Shown here piece by piece: positions 7,791-14,155 of a stretch of DNA of 15,926 nt. The notes under the pieces are model-generated. The model was not told where the DNA came from and did no database searches. It was given only the letters and a program-made list of their open reading frames with translations. Positions within the stretch are counted from its first letter, which is position 1; the number at the start of each line of letters is the position of its first letter. Both the position numbers and the translations under genes were made by a program. Origin of the DNA: Candidatus Latescibacterota bacterium (GTDB lineage Bacteria > Latescibacterota > UBA2968 > UBA8231); NCBI GenBank assembly GCA_022825185.1, contig JAJDYK010000163.1:1-15926 (forward strand), written 5' to 3'.

Positions 7791-7829
7791 ATAGGCTTTG
7801 CACGGTAAAACAATACATATAGGTTTTGC
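7791..7829. repeat. Direct repeat ATAGGYTTTGC in the divergent promoter region
   Basis: ATAGGCTTTGC at 7791-7801 recurs as ATAGGTTTTGC at 7819-7829, 28 bases apart start to start, between the divergent DUF4432 and ABC transporter genes. It could be a paired regulator site. I found no well-spaced -35/-10 pair in this 114-bp gap. Confidence 0.3.
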
Positions 7830-7868
7830 TTGCCAACCCGAACCTATTGAGGAAGGAGTGCAGAAGGC

Positions 7869-8780
7869 ATGGCTTTTTCAACGGCAGTGCAGCTCGAAGA
7901 CGTGTGGAAGCGCTTCGGCGCGGTCGAGGCCGTGCGCGGAGTGTCGCTGCGCGTGCCCGCCGGATGTATCTACGGGTTGTTGGGTCCCAACGGCGCGGGT
8001 AAGACGACGCTTATCCGCATGATTATGAGCATCTTCTTCGCCGACTCCGGCCGCATCGGCCTGCTGGATGGGCAAAAAACCCTCGCGGTCAAAGACCAGC
8101 TCGGCTATCTGCCCGAGGAAAAGGGTTTGTACAAGAAGATGAAGGTCGCCGAGGTGATGATCTATTTCGCGCGGCTCAAAGGGGTTGCCATGGACGTGGC
8201 ACAGCAGCGGGCCGCCGAGTTGTTGCAGCGCTATGGCCTCGGCGATTATCAGGATCGGCGCTGCGAGGTGCTGTCCAAGGGCATGGAGCAAAAGGTGCAA
8301 TTGCTCTCAGCGCTGATCCACGAGCCCGAGTTGGTCATTCTCGACGAGCCTTTTTCCGGGCTGGACCCGGTCAACCGCGATCTGATGCGGGACGTCATCT
8401 TGCAGATGCGCCGCGATGGCAAGACGGTGATCTTCTCGACCCACCTGATGGAGCAGGCCGAGCAGCTATGCGACTTTGTCGCGCTGATCAACAAGGGGCA
8501 GAAGGTCGTCGATGGCCCGTTGGGCCAAGTGCTCGCCAGCGGGGGGCGCGCCGCAGTGCTCGACTACGATGGAGATGGGCATCTGCTGCGCGACCTGCCG
8601 GGCGTGACCCGGGTAAACGACTCGGGCAAGCGGGCCGAGCTTTTTCTGGCTGAGGACGCGGACTCGCAAGCGCTGTTGGCCGCGCTCGTCCCCAAGGTGC
8701 AAATACGGGGTTTTGCCCTGCGCACGGCCTCTTTGCACGAGATCTTCATCCGCGCCATAGGGGAGGCCGACGATGCGTAA
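7869..8780 (+). CDS. ABC transporter ATP-binding protein (NatA-like, ABC-2 type exporter)
   Basis: A 303-residue cytoplasmic ATPase energising the membrane protein encoded next. Walker A GPNGAGKTT is at about residues 39-47, the ABC signature LSKGMEQK at about 135, Walker B LVILDEP at 155-161 with catalytic E160, and the switch His of STHLMEQ at about 192. The signature is LSKGM rather than LSGGQ, a variant common in the NatA branch. The last ~80 residues (VLASGGRAAVLDYDGDGHLL ... LHEIFIRAIGEADDA) fit the C-terminal domain typical of these exporters. GGAAGGAG at 7851-7858 supports the ATG. The gene overlaps the permease by 8 bases, so the two are translated together. The substrate is unknown; homologues export Na+, drugs or peptides. 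Confidence 0.93.
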   Translation: MAFSTAVQLEDVWKRFGAVEAVRGVSLRVPAGCIYGLLGPNGAGKTTLIRMIMSIFFADSGRIGLLDGQKTLAVKDQLGYLPEEKGLYKKMKVAEVMIYFARLKGVAMDVAQQRAAELLQRYGLGDYQDRRCEVLSKGMEQKVQLLSALIHEPELVILDEPFSGLDPVNRDLMRDVILQMRRDGKTVIFSTHLMEQAEQLCDFVALINKGQKVVDGPLGQVLASGGRAAVLDYDGDGHLLRDLPGVTRVNDSGKRAELFLAEDADSQALLAALVPKVQIRGFALRTASLHEIFIRAIGEADDA

Positions 8781-10299
8781 AATTGCTTTAGTTGCCCGGC
8801 GCGAATACGCGGAGCACGTCCGCACCAAGGGGTTTTGGATTGGCGTCTTGGCCTTCCCGCTCATCCTCGCGTTGAGCGTTGTGGTGCCCGTGCTGTTGAG
8901 CGGAACCAAACAGGCGCGGACTTATGCTGTGATCGACCACTCGGGTTTTGTGCTACAGGAGGTGGAGAAGAGTATTTTGGCCGAAGATCTGGGCATAGTG
9001 CTGCGGGACGCGGCGGAGCGCTACCGCGATGGCGGTCAGACTTGGGAACGCTTGCCGGATGCGGTCCGGGCCGCCGCGAAGGGCTATGTGAGCGTGGACG
9101 AAGCGGAGCGGCCGGCGTTGGTCCAGGACCTCGCTGCGGGCGAAGATGAGATTTCGGCTGGCCTCGTCGAGTGGTGGCAGCAAGTGTCGGCTGAAGAGTT
9201 AGAGGGCCTCGACTTGGAACTCTCGCGCAGCCGCTATGCCCGGGTGGAGGTCGGCGACGATCCGCCAGCCGCGCTCAATCGCATGGTGAACGACGGCTCG
9301 CTCTTTGCGTACTTCGTCATCTCCCCAGATCCAGTCGCCAGCGACGAGGGATGCAAATACATCTCTTTGAACCTGACCGACCAGGACTTACGCCGTTGGT
9401 TTGCAGACGAGGTGTTCCAAGTGGTGCGGGCGCGGCGCATTGAACAGGCGGGCCTCGACGCAGAAACGAGCGACTGGTTGCAGTCCTCAGTGCATTTTGC
9501 GGAGCGCAAGGTCGATAAGCGCGGCGACGAGGCCGAAGTTTCCACAGTCGATAGGGTCCAGCAGTGGGCCGTTGTACCGTTCGTTTATCTATTGTGGATG
9601 GCGATATTTATCAACGCGCAGACGCTTATGACCAATACTGTGGAGGAGAAGTCGTCGCGCCTCATCGAAGTGCTGCTGTCCGCGCTCTCGCCCTTTGAAC
9701 TGATGGCTGGCAAGATCGCCGGTACGGCTGCGGTTGGGCTGACCTTGGTCTTTACTTGGGTCGCGTGCGTTGTGGTGGGGGTGGTCGTCGCGCCAGTCGC
9801 GATGGGGGACGATGCGGCCTCCATCGTCGGCATTGCCAGCACGCCGCTGTACTTGTGGTCCTTTGTTTTTTACTTCTTGGCTGGCTTTCTGCTATACGCT
9901 TGTCTGTTGGTGGGGGCCGGTTCGCTGTGCAATAGCTTGAAAGACGCGCAGAGCCTGATGTTGCCGCTCCTCGTACCGCTGATCGTGCCGTTGCTCACCA
10001 TGATACCCATCACCGAAGACCCCAACGGCACCTTGGCGCGGGTTATGTCCTACATCCCGCTCTTCACCCCTTTTGTCATGATGAATCGGGCCGCTGGCTC
10101 ACTACCGCTGTGGGAGTATTTGGCGACCACAGTGCTGCTTTTGTTGTCCATCTATTTCGCAGTGCAGGGGGCGGGCAAGGTATTTCGCATCGGCATCTTG
10201 ATGACGGGCAAGCCGCCGCGCTTGGGAGAGGTCATGCGCTGGTTGACAGCCAAAGAAGACATCAGCCCGGCAGAGCGCGAAGCGGATCAGGTCAGTTGA
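8773..10299 (+). CDS. ABC-2 type permease (NatB-like)
   Basis: A 508-residue inner-membrane partner of the preceding ATPase. A first membrane segment at about residues 25-46 (GVLAFPLILALSVVVPVLL) is followed by a large soluble, presumably periplasmic domain (about 50-270). Then come five or six membrane segments: VVPFVYLLWMAIFINA, VGLTLVFTWVACVVVGVVV, LWSFVFYFLAGFLLYACLL, LPLLVPLIVPLLTMI and YLATTVLLLLSIYFAV. Between segments two and three, EEKSSRLIEVLLSALSPFEL is the conserved cytoplasmic coupling motif of NatB/YhaP-type permeases. The start overlaps the ATPase stop. Its 3' end overlaps the convergent SirB1-type gene by 8 bases, so no terminator fits between them. Confidence 0.92.
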   Translation: MRKIALVARREYAEHVRTKGFWIGVLAFPLILALSVVVPVLLSGTKQARTYAVIDHSGFVLQEVEKSILAEDLGIVLRDAAERYRDGGQTWERLPDAVRAAAKGYVSVDEAERPALVQDLAAGEDEISAGLVEWWQQVSAEELEGLDLELSRSRYARVEVGDDPPAALNRMVNDGSLFAYFVISPDPVASDEGCKYISLNLTDQDLRRWFADEVFQVVRARRIEQAGLDAETSDWLQSSVHFAERKVDKRGDEAEVSTVDRVQQWAVVPFVYLLWMAIFINAQTLMTNTVEEKSSRLIEVLLSALSPFELMAGKIAGTAAVGLTLVFTWVACVVVGVVVAPVAMGDDAASIVGIASTPLYLWSFVFYFLAGFLLYACLLVGAGSLCNSLKDAQSLMLPLLVPLIVPLLTMIPITEDPNGTLARVMSYIPLFTPFVMMNRAAGSLPLWEYLATTVLLLLSIYFAVQGAGKVFRIGILMTGKPPRLGEVMRWLTAKEDISPAEREADQVS

Positions 10300-11134
10300 G
10301 CGGAATCAGGCGATTGGCGAGAACGCGGATGTTGTGCTCGATGGTGGAGGCGTCTGGGGCGTCGTCGGCTTGGCGGAGGTACTGGTTAAAGGCCTCAATG
10401 GCCTTGAGGTACTCGCGGGTGTGGTGGTAGAGGAAGCCGAGGTCGCGGTAGTTTTCGGCTTCGGTCGGTTGTAGGTAGGCGATTTTCTCGGCCCAGTGGA
10501 TGGCGATAGAGAACTCGCGGGCTTGGAAGTGGAGGCGTTTGAGGTTGCGGAGCATACGCGCCAAGATGTGCAGCGACGAGGCCGGCTCGATGAACTCGGG
10601 GACCAATTCGAGCCGGCGTCCCTCAATGACCGGTAGCCGCTCGCCCAAGGACTTGTCATCGACAAAAGCACCGTCGGCAAAGGGATCGACAAAGAGCGGC
10701 TCGTCGCCTTGGGTGCTGCGCACGAGGAAGTGATGCGGAAAATTGACTCCTGCGAGGGGGAAGGACAGCCGCTTGCCCAGCTCTAGATAGACGACCGCGA
10801 GGGTGATGGGAATGCCGAGGCGGCGGTCGAGGACCTCGTTGAGGTAGCTGTTGCGGGGATCGTCGTAGTGGGTGCGGTTGCCGCGGAAGCCGAGATCGCC
10901 GAACACGTATTGGCTCAGGTTGGCCAGCGAGGCCGGCAGGGAATCGGTCGCGGCATAGCGGGTGCGGAAGTCCTCGCTCAGCGCGTCGAGTTGCCGCAGG
11001 TAGTGTTCAATATCGAGGTCGGGATAGGCTTGCAGGGCGATGAGTAAGGCCCCGTGGGCGAGGTCGATCTCACCGGAGGCGTCACGTGCCTTTTGGACGA
11101 GCGCGAAAAAAGGGTCGGAAGGCCGTGGACGCAT
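10292..11134 (-). CDS. SirB1-type transglutaminase-like protein with C-terminal TPR region
   Basis: A 280-residue protein matching the SirB1/UPF0162 family. The N-terminal helical part leads to the conserved block FGDLGFRGNRTHYDDPRNSY, then LDRRLGIPITLAVVYLELGKRL, VNFPHHFLVR and PLFVDPF, the His-to-Asp core of a transglutaminase-like fold. The usual catalytic Cys position is not evident, as is common in this family, so it may be non-enzymatic. About residues 185-270 form helix pairs typical of tetratricopeptide repeats (AIHWAEKIAYLQPTEAENYRDLG, then YLKAIEAFNQYL), suggesting protein-protein contacts. The biochemical role is not established. The gene follows the desaturase by 15 bases on the same strand, probably as one transcript. 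The ribosome binding site before the ATG is weak. Confidence 0.85.
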   Translation of the reverse strand: MRPRPSDPFFALVQKARDASGEIDLAHGALLIALQAYPDLDIEHYLRQLDALSEDFRTRYAATDSLPASLANLSQYVFGDLGFRGNRTHYDDPRNSYLNEVLDRRLGIPITLAVVYLELGKRLSFPLAGVNFPHHFLVRSTQGDEPLFVDPFADGAFVDDKSLGERLPVIEGRRLELVPEFIEPASSLHILARMLRNLKRLHFQAREFSIAIHWAEKIAYLQPTEAENYRDLGFLYHHTREYLKAIEAFNQYLRQADDAPDASTIEHNIRVLANRLIPLN

Positions 11135-11149
11135 AAGCTGCGGCCCCGA

Positions 11150-12142
11150 TTAGACGCTGCGGTTGTGGATCCAACTAAATCGCAGTGGTGCGGTGTGCTG
11201 CTGTAGCCGTCGCTCGTTGCGCTCGGCCAGCTTGGCGTAGCGCGGCCCGAGCGTGCACAAGTAGTCTTGGGCGGCGGCCGCTTCGTCGGTGAGGCCGCAG
11301 AGCGAATCCAATTCCCACTGGCGGACTAGGTGCTGGATGATTTCGGCGTAGTGCTTGGCCGTGTACACCCCGAGCCGCTGGGCCACTATTGAGAAGTGTT
11401 CAAAGAGGTCGGGATCTTGCCCATCGGTCATCAGGTGAGCGGGCATTACTACTTGGTGTTTCATCAGGTCGCGGAAGGCCAATATTGCACCAGTGGGATC
11501 TAGCTCGAAAATTTTCTTAATAAAGTTCGTGTACGCTTTTTCGTGGCGGGCTTCGTCGCCGGCCACCACGCCGCAGATGGTCTTGAGGTGCGAATCGCCA
11601 GCCCTTTGCGCCAAGCGGGCCACGTTGCTGTGGGAGATGCGGGTCGCCCGCTCTTGGAAGGACGTATAGACGAAGCCTTTGTAGGGGTCTTGGGCAGCCT
11701 GCGGGTTGAAGCCATTGCGCAGCAGGTATTGGATCGTCGTCTCGATGGCGCGCATATCGACGCGACCGGTGAGAAAGAGGTACTTGTTGAGTAGGTCGCC
11801 GTGGCGGTTTTCCTCGGCCGTCCAACCGCGCGACCACTGGGCCCACGGGCTGGGGTCCGTGCCGGTGGTGTCCGACACGCCTTCAAAGCTGTTGAGCAAG
11901 GTCTGGTAGGTGGGCAGGGCTTCCTCGGTGATCATGTCGCCGACGAGGACGACGAGGACATCGTCGGGGAGCGCTTGAGCGCGGGCGTGGAATTCGCGGA
12001 TGGAGTCTTCCCAGTTTTCCGCGCCCACATTCGGAAGAAAATCGTCGGGCTGCCAACTGTCCTCTACGGATTTGAGCAACTTGAGCTGGCCCCTGACAAA
12101 ATCCTCCATGCTCGCGATGACTTCTCTCTTGTGCGGATTCAA
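11150..12142 (-). CDS. Soluble (plant-type) acyl-[acyl-carrier-protein] desaturase
   Basis: A 330-residue di-iron desaturase that introduces a double bond into saturated fatty-acyl chains bound to ACP, using O2 and ferredoxin. All six iron ligands can be placed: E73 (MITEEALPTY), E111 and H114 (EENRHG), E164 (SFQERA), and E197 and H200 (DEARHE). Their spacings (38, 53 and 33 residues) equal those remembered for the castor stearoyl-ACP Delta9 enzyme. PAHLMTDGQDPDLFEHFSIVAQRLGVYTA is also characteristic. The start is TTG at 12142, chosen because GGAGAAA sits about 8 bases upstream; the ATG at residue 12 has no such site. An AT-rich stretch at 12195-12235 is a likely promoter region. It implies aerobic unsaturated fatty acid synthesis. 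Confidence 0.93.
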   Translation of the reverse strand: MNPHKREVIASMEDFVRGQLKLLKSVEDSWQPDDFLPNVGAENWEDSIREFHARAQALPDDVLVVLVGDMITEEALPTYQTLLNSFEGVSDTTGTDPSPWAQWSRGWTAEENRHGDLLNKYLFLTGRVDMRAIETTIQYLLRNGFNPQAAQDPYKGFVYTSFQERATRISHSNVARLAQRAGDSHLKTICGVVAGDEARHEKAYTNFIKKIFELDPTGAILAFRDLMKHQVVMPAHLMTDGQDPDLFEHFSIVAQRLGVYTAKHYAEIIQHLVRQWELDSLCGLTDEAAAAQDYLCTLGPRYAKLAERNERRLQQHTAPLRFSWIHNRSV

Positions 12143-12194
12143 CGGAATTTCTCCATCAGTGAGTGTTTGAAAGATACCGCAGACGGCATGGGTT

Positions 12195-12235
12195 TATATA
12201 TAAATATGAATATAAGACAAAATGGACAAATTGAG
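12195..12235 (-). promoter_or_regulatory. AT-rich candidate promoter for the desaturase gene
   Basis: On the minus strand TTGTCC is followed after 17 bases by TATTTA, in a stretch much richer in A and T than its surroundings and 50-90 bases before the TTG start. The match to consensus is only fair. Confidence 0.3.
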
Positions 12236-12285
12236 CTATGGATTCAAGCAGTGTTTCCTCGGTAAGCCCTTGTTTGACGTACCGC

Positions 12286-12319
12286 TGGCGGCTCGCGCCA
12301 AAAGTGGCGCACGCCGCCA
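12286..12319. other. Strong GC-rich hairpin between the desaturase gene and the psp operon
   Basis: TGGCGGC pairs with GCCGCCA (outer 7 bp). After a 2-by-2 internal loop, GCGCCA pairs with TGGCGC around AAAG. It lies in the 316-bp gap (12143-12458) that otherwise holds only regulatory sequence. No U-run follows directly on either strand, so it is not a standard terminator. It may be a REP-like element or a divider between the two promoter regions. Confidence 0.6.
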
Positions 12320-12362
12320 TAAATGCGGACGATTTTTATATAGCTATTAGGATCCTATCTAC

Positions 12363-12398
12363 TTGTTTTGCAAATAAGTTGTGAATCATGCAAAACAA
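12363..12398. promoter_or_regulatory. Perfect 10-bp inverted repeat beside the psp sigma-54 promoter
   Basis: TTGTTTTGCA (12363-12372) is mirrored perfectly by TGCAAAACAA (12389-12398) across a 16-base spacer. The right half ends directly against the -24 element, at about -27 from the predicted start site. The position suits a repressor or autoregulatory operator better than a remote enhancer for an AAA+ activator. The small Fis-type HTH protein encoded first in the operon is a candidate binder (inference). Confidence 0.6.
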
Positions 12399-12414
12399 CG
12401 GCACGCTCTTTGCT
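12399..12414 (+). promoter_or_regulatory. Sigma-54 (-24/-12) promoter of the psp operon
   Basis: CGGCACGCTCTTTGCT matches the RpoN consensus TGGCACG-N4-TTGCW at every fixed base except the first T. GG (12400-12401) and GC (12412-12413) are exactly 12 bases apart. Predicted transcription start is near 12425, about 34 bases before the first gene. psp operons of proteobacteria are known to use sigma-54 with the activator PspF, which supports the call. Confidence 0.8.
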
Positions 12415-12458
12415 AATAAACGGGGTGAATCCCTTACCCCAACAAGGAGGATACCTTG

Positions 12459-12647
12459 GTGAACAAAGGATTTAGCAGGGAGCAGATCGAGCGCGTCGCG
12501 CGGATGTACAAATGCAATCAGGACGCCAGCCGGGCGCTGGGGATTACGATCCGCAGTTTTAGCCGGCTCTGCCGCAAATACGATATTGAATCGCCTTTTG
12601 CGCGGCGGCGGCGCTGTCAGGTGGCCAAAAGCACTAACCCCGCATAG
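12459..12647 (+). CDS. Small Fis-type helix-turn-helix protein, first gene of the psp operon
   Basis: A 62-residue basic protein. Residues about 9-45 (EQIERVARMYKCNQDASRAL, then GITIRSFSRLCRKYDI) look like the Fis-type HTH found at the C-terminus of sigma-54 activators: helix, A-x-x-L-G-I, recognition helix ending K-Y-x-I. A basic tail (ARRRRCQVAK) follows. No AAA+ or receiver domain is present, so it cannot by itself drive sigma-54 promoters; it may autoregulate, dimerise with an activator elsewhere, or act as an architectural protein. The GTG start at 12459 lies 8 bases after AAGGAGG (12444-12450); a TTG at 12456 is an alternative. Its stop overlaps the pspA ribosome binding site, so the two are coupled. 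Residues are plain to see; the role is inference. Confidence 0.75.
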   Translation: MNKGFSREQIERVARMYKCNQDASRALGITIRSFSRLCRKYDIESPFARRRRCQVAKSTNPA

Positions 12648-12657
12648 GAGGCATATC

Positions 12658-13323
12658 ATGGGAGCAATAGAGCGGATCGCCGCCATCTGGAAGGCGAACC
12701 TCAACGAAGTGCTAGACCGGATCGAGAATCCGGCGAAGATGGTGGATCAGATCGTCCGCGACGCAGAACGCGCCGTTGACCAAGCCGTAGATTCTTTAGT
12801 CAAGGCTCGGGCCACTAAGCGGCGTCTAGAGCGCGATCTCGAGCGCAACGCCGAGCAGATGCAGATGTGGCAAGACAAAGCCGCCGCCGCAGTGGAAGCT
12901 GGAAACGACGAAGGGGCACGGCTCGCCTTGATACAGAAGACGGAGCTGGATCAGGCGCACGGGCGGCTGGAACCGGCCCTCGCAGAGAGCTGCGACACTG
13001 TGGCCGAGCTAGAGGAGCAGGTCGAGATCCTGCGCCAAAAGCTGCGCGATATCCGCGCGCGGCGGGGCAAGCTGATCGCCCGCTGTTGCGCCGAGCGCGA
13101 GCGCGGTGTAGCATTCGGAGAGGACGCGCCGGCGCTCCGCTTTGACGCGATCGCGCAGCGGGTGCAGCAAAGCGAACGCGAGTTGGCGCGCTTTGAGGAG
13201 CAGGTTGATCAGGCCGTCGCCGAGGCCGAAGTGCTGCGCGAATTAGCCGCTAAGCGCCGAGCCGAGCGCGATGACAAGGTCGCGGAGGAACTGGCTGCGC
13301 TGAAAGCAGAAAAGACATCGTAA
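12658..13323 (+). CDS. pspA: Phage shock protein A (PspA/IM30 family)
   Basis: A 221-residue almost wholly helical, charged coiled-coil protein of the PspA/IM30 (ESCRT-III-like) family. It begins MGAIERIAAIWKANLNEVLD, then RIENPAKMVDQIVRDAE, the typical amphipathic first helix and the family's 'DP/NP-x-K-M-hydrophobic-x-Q' turn. Long heptad-rich helices follow (RRLERDLERNAEQMQMWQDK). The length equals that of E. coli PspA. It binds stressed or damaged inner membrane and helps keep it intact. The start is ATG at 12658, with AGGAGG at 12646-12651; an upstream in-frame extension has no site and overlaps the HTH gene. It is transcribed from the sigma-54 promoter upstream, with the small membrane protein gene 12 bases downstream. 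Confidence 0.92.
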   Translation: MGAIERIAAIWKANLNEVLDRIENPAKMVDQIVRDAERAVDQAVDSLVKARATKRRLERDLERNAEQMQMWQDKAAAAVEAGNDEGARLALIQKTELDQAHGRLEPALAESCDTVAELEEQVEILRQKLRDIRARRGKLIARCCAERERGVAFGEDAPALRFDAIAQRVQQSERELARFEEQVDQAVAEAEVLRELAAKRRAERDDKVAEELAALKAEKTS

Positions 13324-13335
13324 AGGAGGCCGGTC

Positions 13336-13695
13336 ATGTTGGCCAGAATACTAGGTGTGCTATTGATAATTGGGGGCGTTGCTTGGGGGATCGACCTGAT
13401 TTGGCCCGTGTTCGGCAGCCTCTTTGGTTTGCTCGGCGCGGTCGCGGTTGGCCTCTTGGCTGCCGGAGCATTCTACATCGGTCTGCGCTGGCTGCGCGGC
13501 GAGAGCATCTTGGGGCGGGTCGTCGGGGCCTTGGCCCTACTCGCTGGAATCTGGCTGGCATTTTGGGCCGCGTTGAGCTTGGTGTCCGGCGTCTTTGGGG
13601 CGGCGTTTTTGCTGTTGCAGGTCGCCGCGGTGCTGGCGATCCTCTACGTGGGCTGGAGGTGGCTGGACAACGGCGAGTTTAGCCTGCGGAGATAG
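13336..13695 (+). CDS. Small multi-pass membrane protein of the psp operon
   Basis: A 119-residue hydrophobic protein with about four membrane segments: ILGVLLIIGGVAWGIDLIW, LLGAVAVGLLAAGAFYIGL, VVGALALLAGIWLAFWAAL and LLQVAAVLAILYVGWRW, with short charged connectors (RWLRGES) and a basic C-terminus (LRR). It does not match PspB or PspC by eye. It may be the membrane partner that recruits or senses PspA, as PspB/C, PspG or LiaI-type proteins do elsewhere. AGGAGG at 13324-13329, directly after the pspA stop, gives ideal spacing to the ATG. It is the last gene of the operon; no intrinsic terminator with a U-run was found between it and the next promoter. Confidence 0.8.
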   Translation: MLARILGVLLIIGGVAWGIDLIWPVFGSLFGLLGAVAVGLLAAGAFYIGLRWLRGESILGRVVGALALLAGIWLAFWAALSLVSGVFGAAFLLLQVAAVLAILYVGWRWLDNGEFSLRR

Positions 13696-13740
13696 AGAAT
13701 TTGAGGGCGAAAAAAAACGCGTTACAAGGGATTAAATTGC

Positions 13741-13769
13741 TTGACAACTGCACTTCTGTTCAGTATGTT
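13741..13769 (+). promoter_or_regulatory. Consensus sigma-70-type promoter of the 98-aa gene
   Basis: TTGACA (13741-13746) and TATGTT (13764-13769) are separated by exactly 17 bases. Predicted start is near 13776. The spacer is almost entirely occupied by the first CTG-N10-CAG box. Confidence 0.75.
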
Positions 13770-13792
13770 TTAATTGCTGAACAAAAGTGCAG
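13748..13792. promoter_or_regulatory. Two inverted CTG-N10-CAG boxes, LexA/SOS-like operators
   Basis: CTGCACTTCTGTTCAG (13748-13763) and its inverted copy CTGAACAAAAGTGCAG (13777-13792) match at 15 of 16 positions. Each has the CTG-N10-CAG frame of the gamma-proteobacterial LexA box with a following TA. Each also fits nearly all of the GTTCAG-ended Myxococcus LexA consensus as I recall it. Box 1 fills the -35/-10 spacer and box 2 covers about +2 to +17, the arrangement expected for tight LexA repression. Another dimeric repressor remains possible. Confidence 0.6.
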
Positions 13793-13815
13793 TAAAGCGA
13801 TTTCCCAAGTCCTCT

Positions 13816-13837
13816 CTGGCGCACCCCCGAGCGCCAG
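13816..13837 (+). other. Leader hairpin upstream of the 98-aa gene
   Basis: CTGGCGC (13816-13822) pairs perfectly with GCGCCAG (13831-13837) around an 8-base loop, within the roughly 80-base untranslated leader and 9 bases before the AGGAGG at 13847-13852. It may stabilise the message or tune translation; with no U-run it is not a terminator. Confidence 0.5.
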
Positions 13838-13858
13838 CACTCCCTCAGGAGGTTTCCA

Positions 13859-14155
13859 ATGCACAGGCAGCGCGCATCATTCCCCACATCCCCCTCTATA
13901 TCCCGTCTGGGCGGCGAGCTCAGCGCGGTCATTAATCGGGTGCGAAGCGCTTTCGGCCCCATTCCCATGGGCGGCTCGGCCGCCCGTCCCCGAGTCCAAC
14001 GGGCCGAGCAAGTAGTAGATCAAACCGCTCGTCAGCTCCTGCGCGGCGAAGCGGATCTGAGCGCTTGGTATCGGGTGCTGCGTCAGTACGAAGATGCTTG
14101 GATGCTAGAGTTGGAAAGGGTGCGCGATGCGCGGGCCGAGCGCTGTGCAGCTTAG
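13859..14155 (+). CDS. Hypothetical 98-aa protein, possibly SOS-regulated
   Basis: I do not recognise this protein. The ATG lies 6 bases after AGGAGG (13847-13852), a very good start. The first 45 residues are Pro/Ser/Gly-rich and probably flexible (SFPTSPSISRLGGEL ... FGPIPMGGSAARP). The rest is charged and helical (RAEQVVDQTARQLLRGEADL, then WYRVLRQYEDAWMLELERV). It has no signal peptide, membrane segment or enzyme motif; the only Cys is near the end. The C-terminal half has a loose FliE-like pattern (LL-GE-DL ... VR), too weak to name. It has its own promoter with two LexA-like boxes and a leader hairpin, and it converges with the third BMC vertex gene with a 4-bp overlap. If DNA-damage control is real, a role in division arrest or repair would be natural, but that is inference. 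Confidence 0.7.
   Translation: MHRQRASFPTSPSISRLGGELSAVINRVRSAFGPIPMGGSAARPRVQRAEQVVDQTARQLLRGEADLSAWYRVLRQYEDAWMLELERVRDARAERCAA

Noticed and set aside
12586..12657. Longer PspA with an N-terminal extension starting at 12586
   Set aside because: The extension overlaps the HTH gene, has no ribosome site and is unlike PspA; ATG 12658 has AGGAGG and begins with the normal PspA first helix.
13748..13792. The 16-bp inverted repeat as a terminator for the psp operon
   Set aside because: No U-run follows, and the arms coincide with the -35/-10 spacer and start region of a consensus promoter, so an operator role is more likely. It could still form a hairpin in read-through RNA.
13859..14155. Calling the 98-aa protein FliE (flagellar basal body)
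   Set aside because: There is only a loose C-terminal resemblance. The N-terminal half differs and no flagellar genes are nearby.
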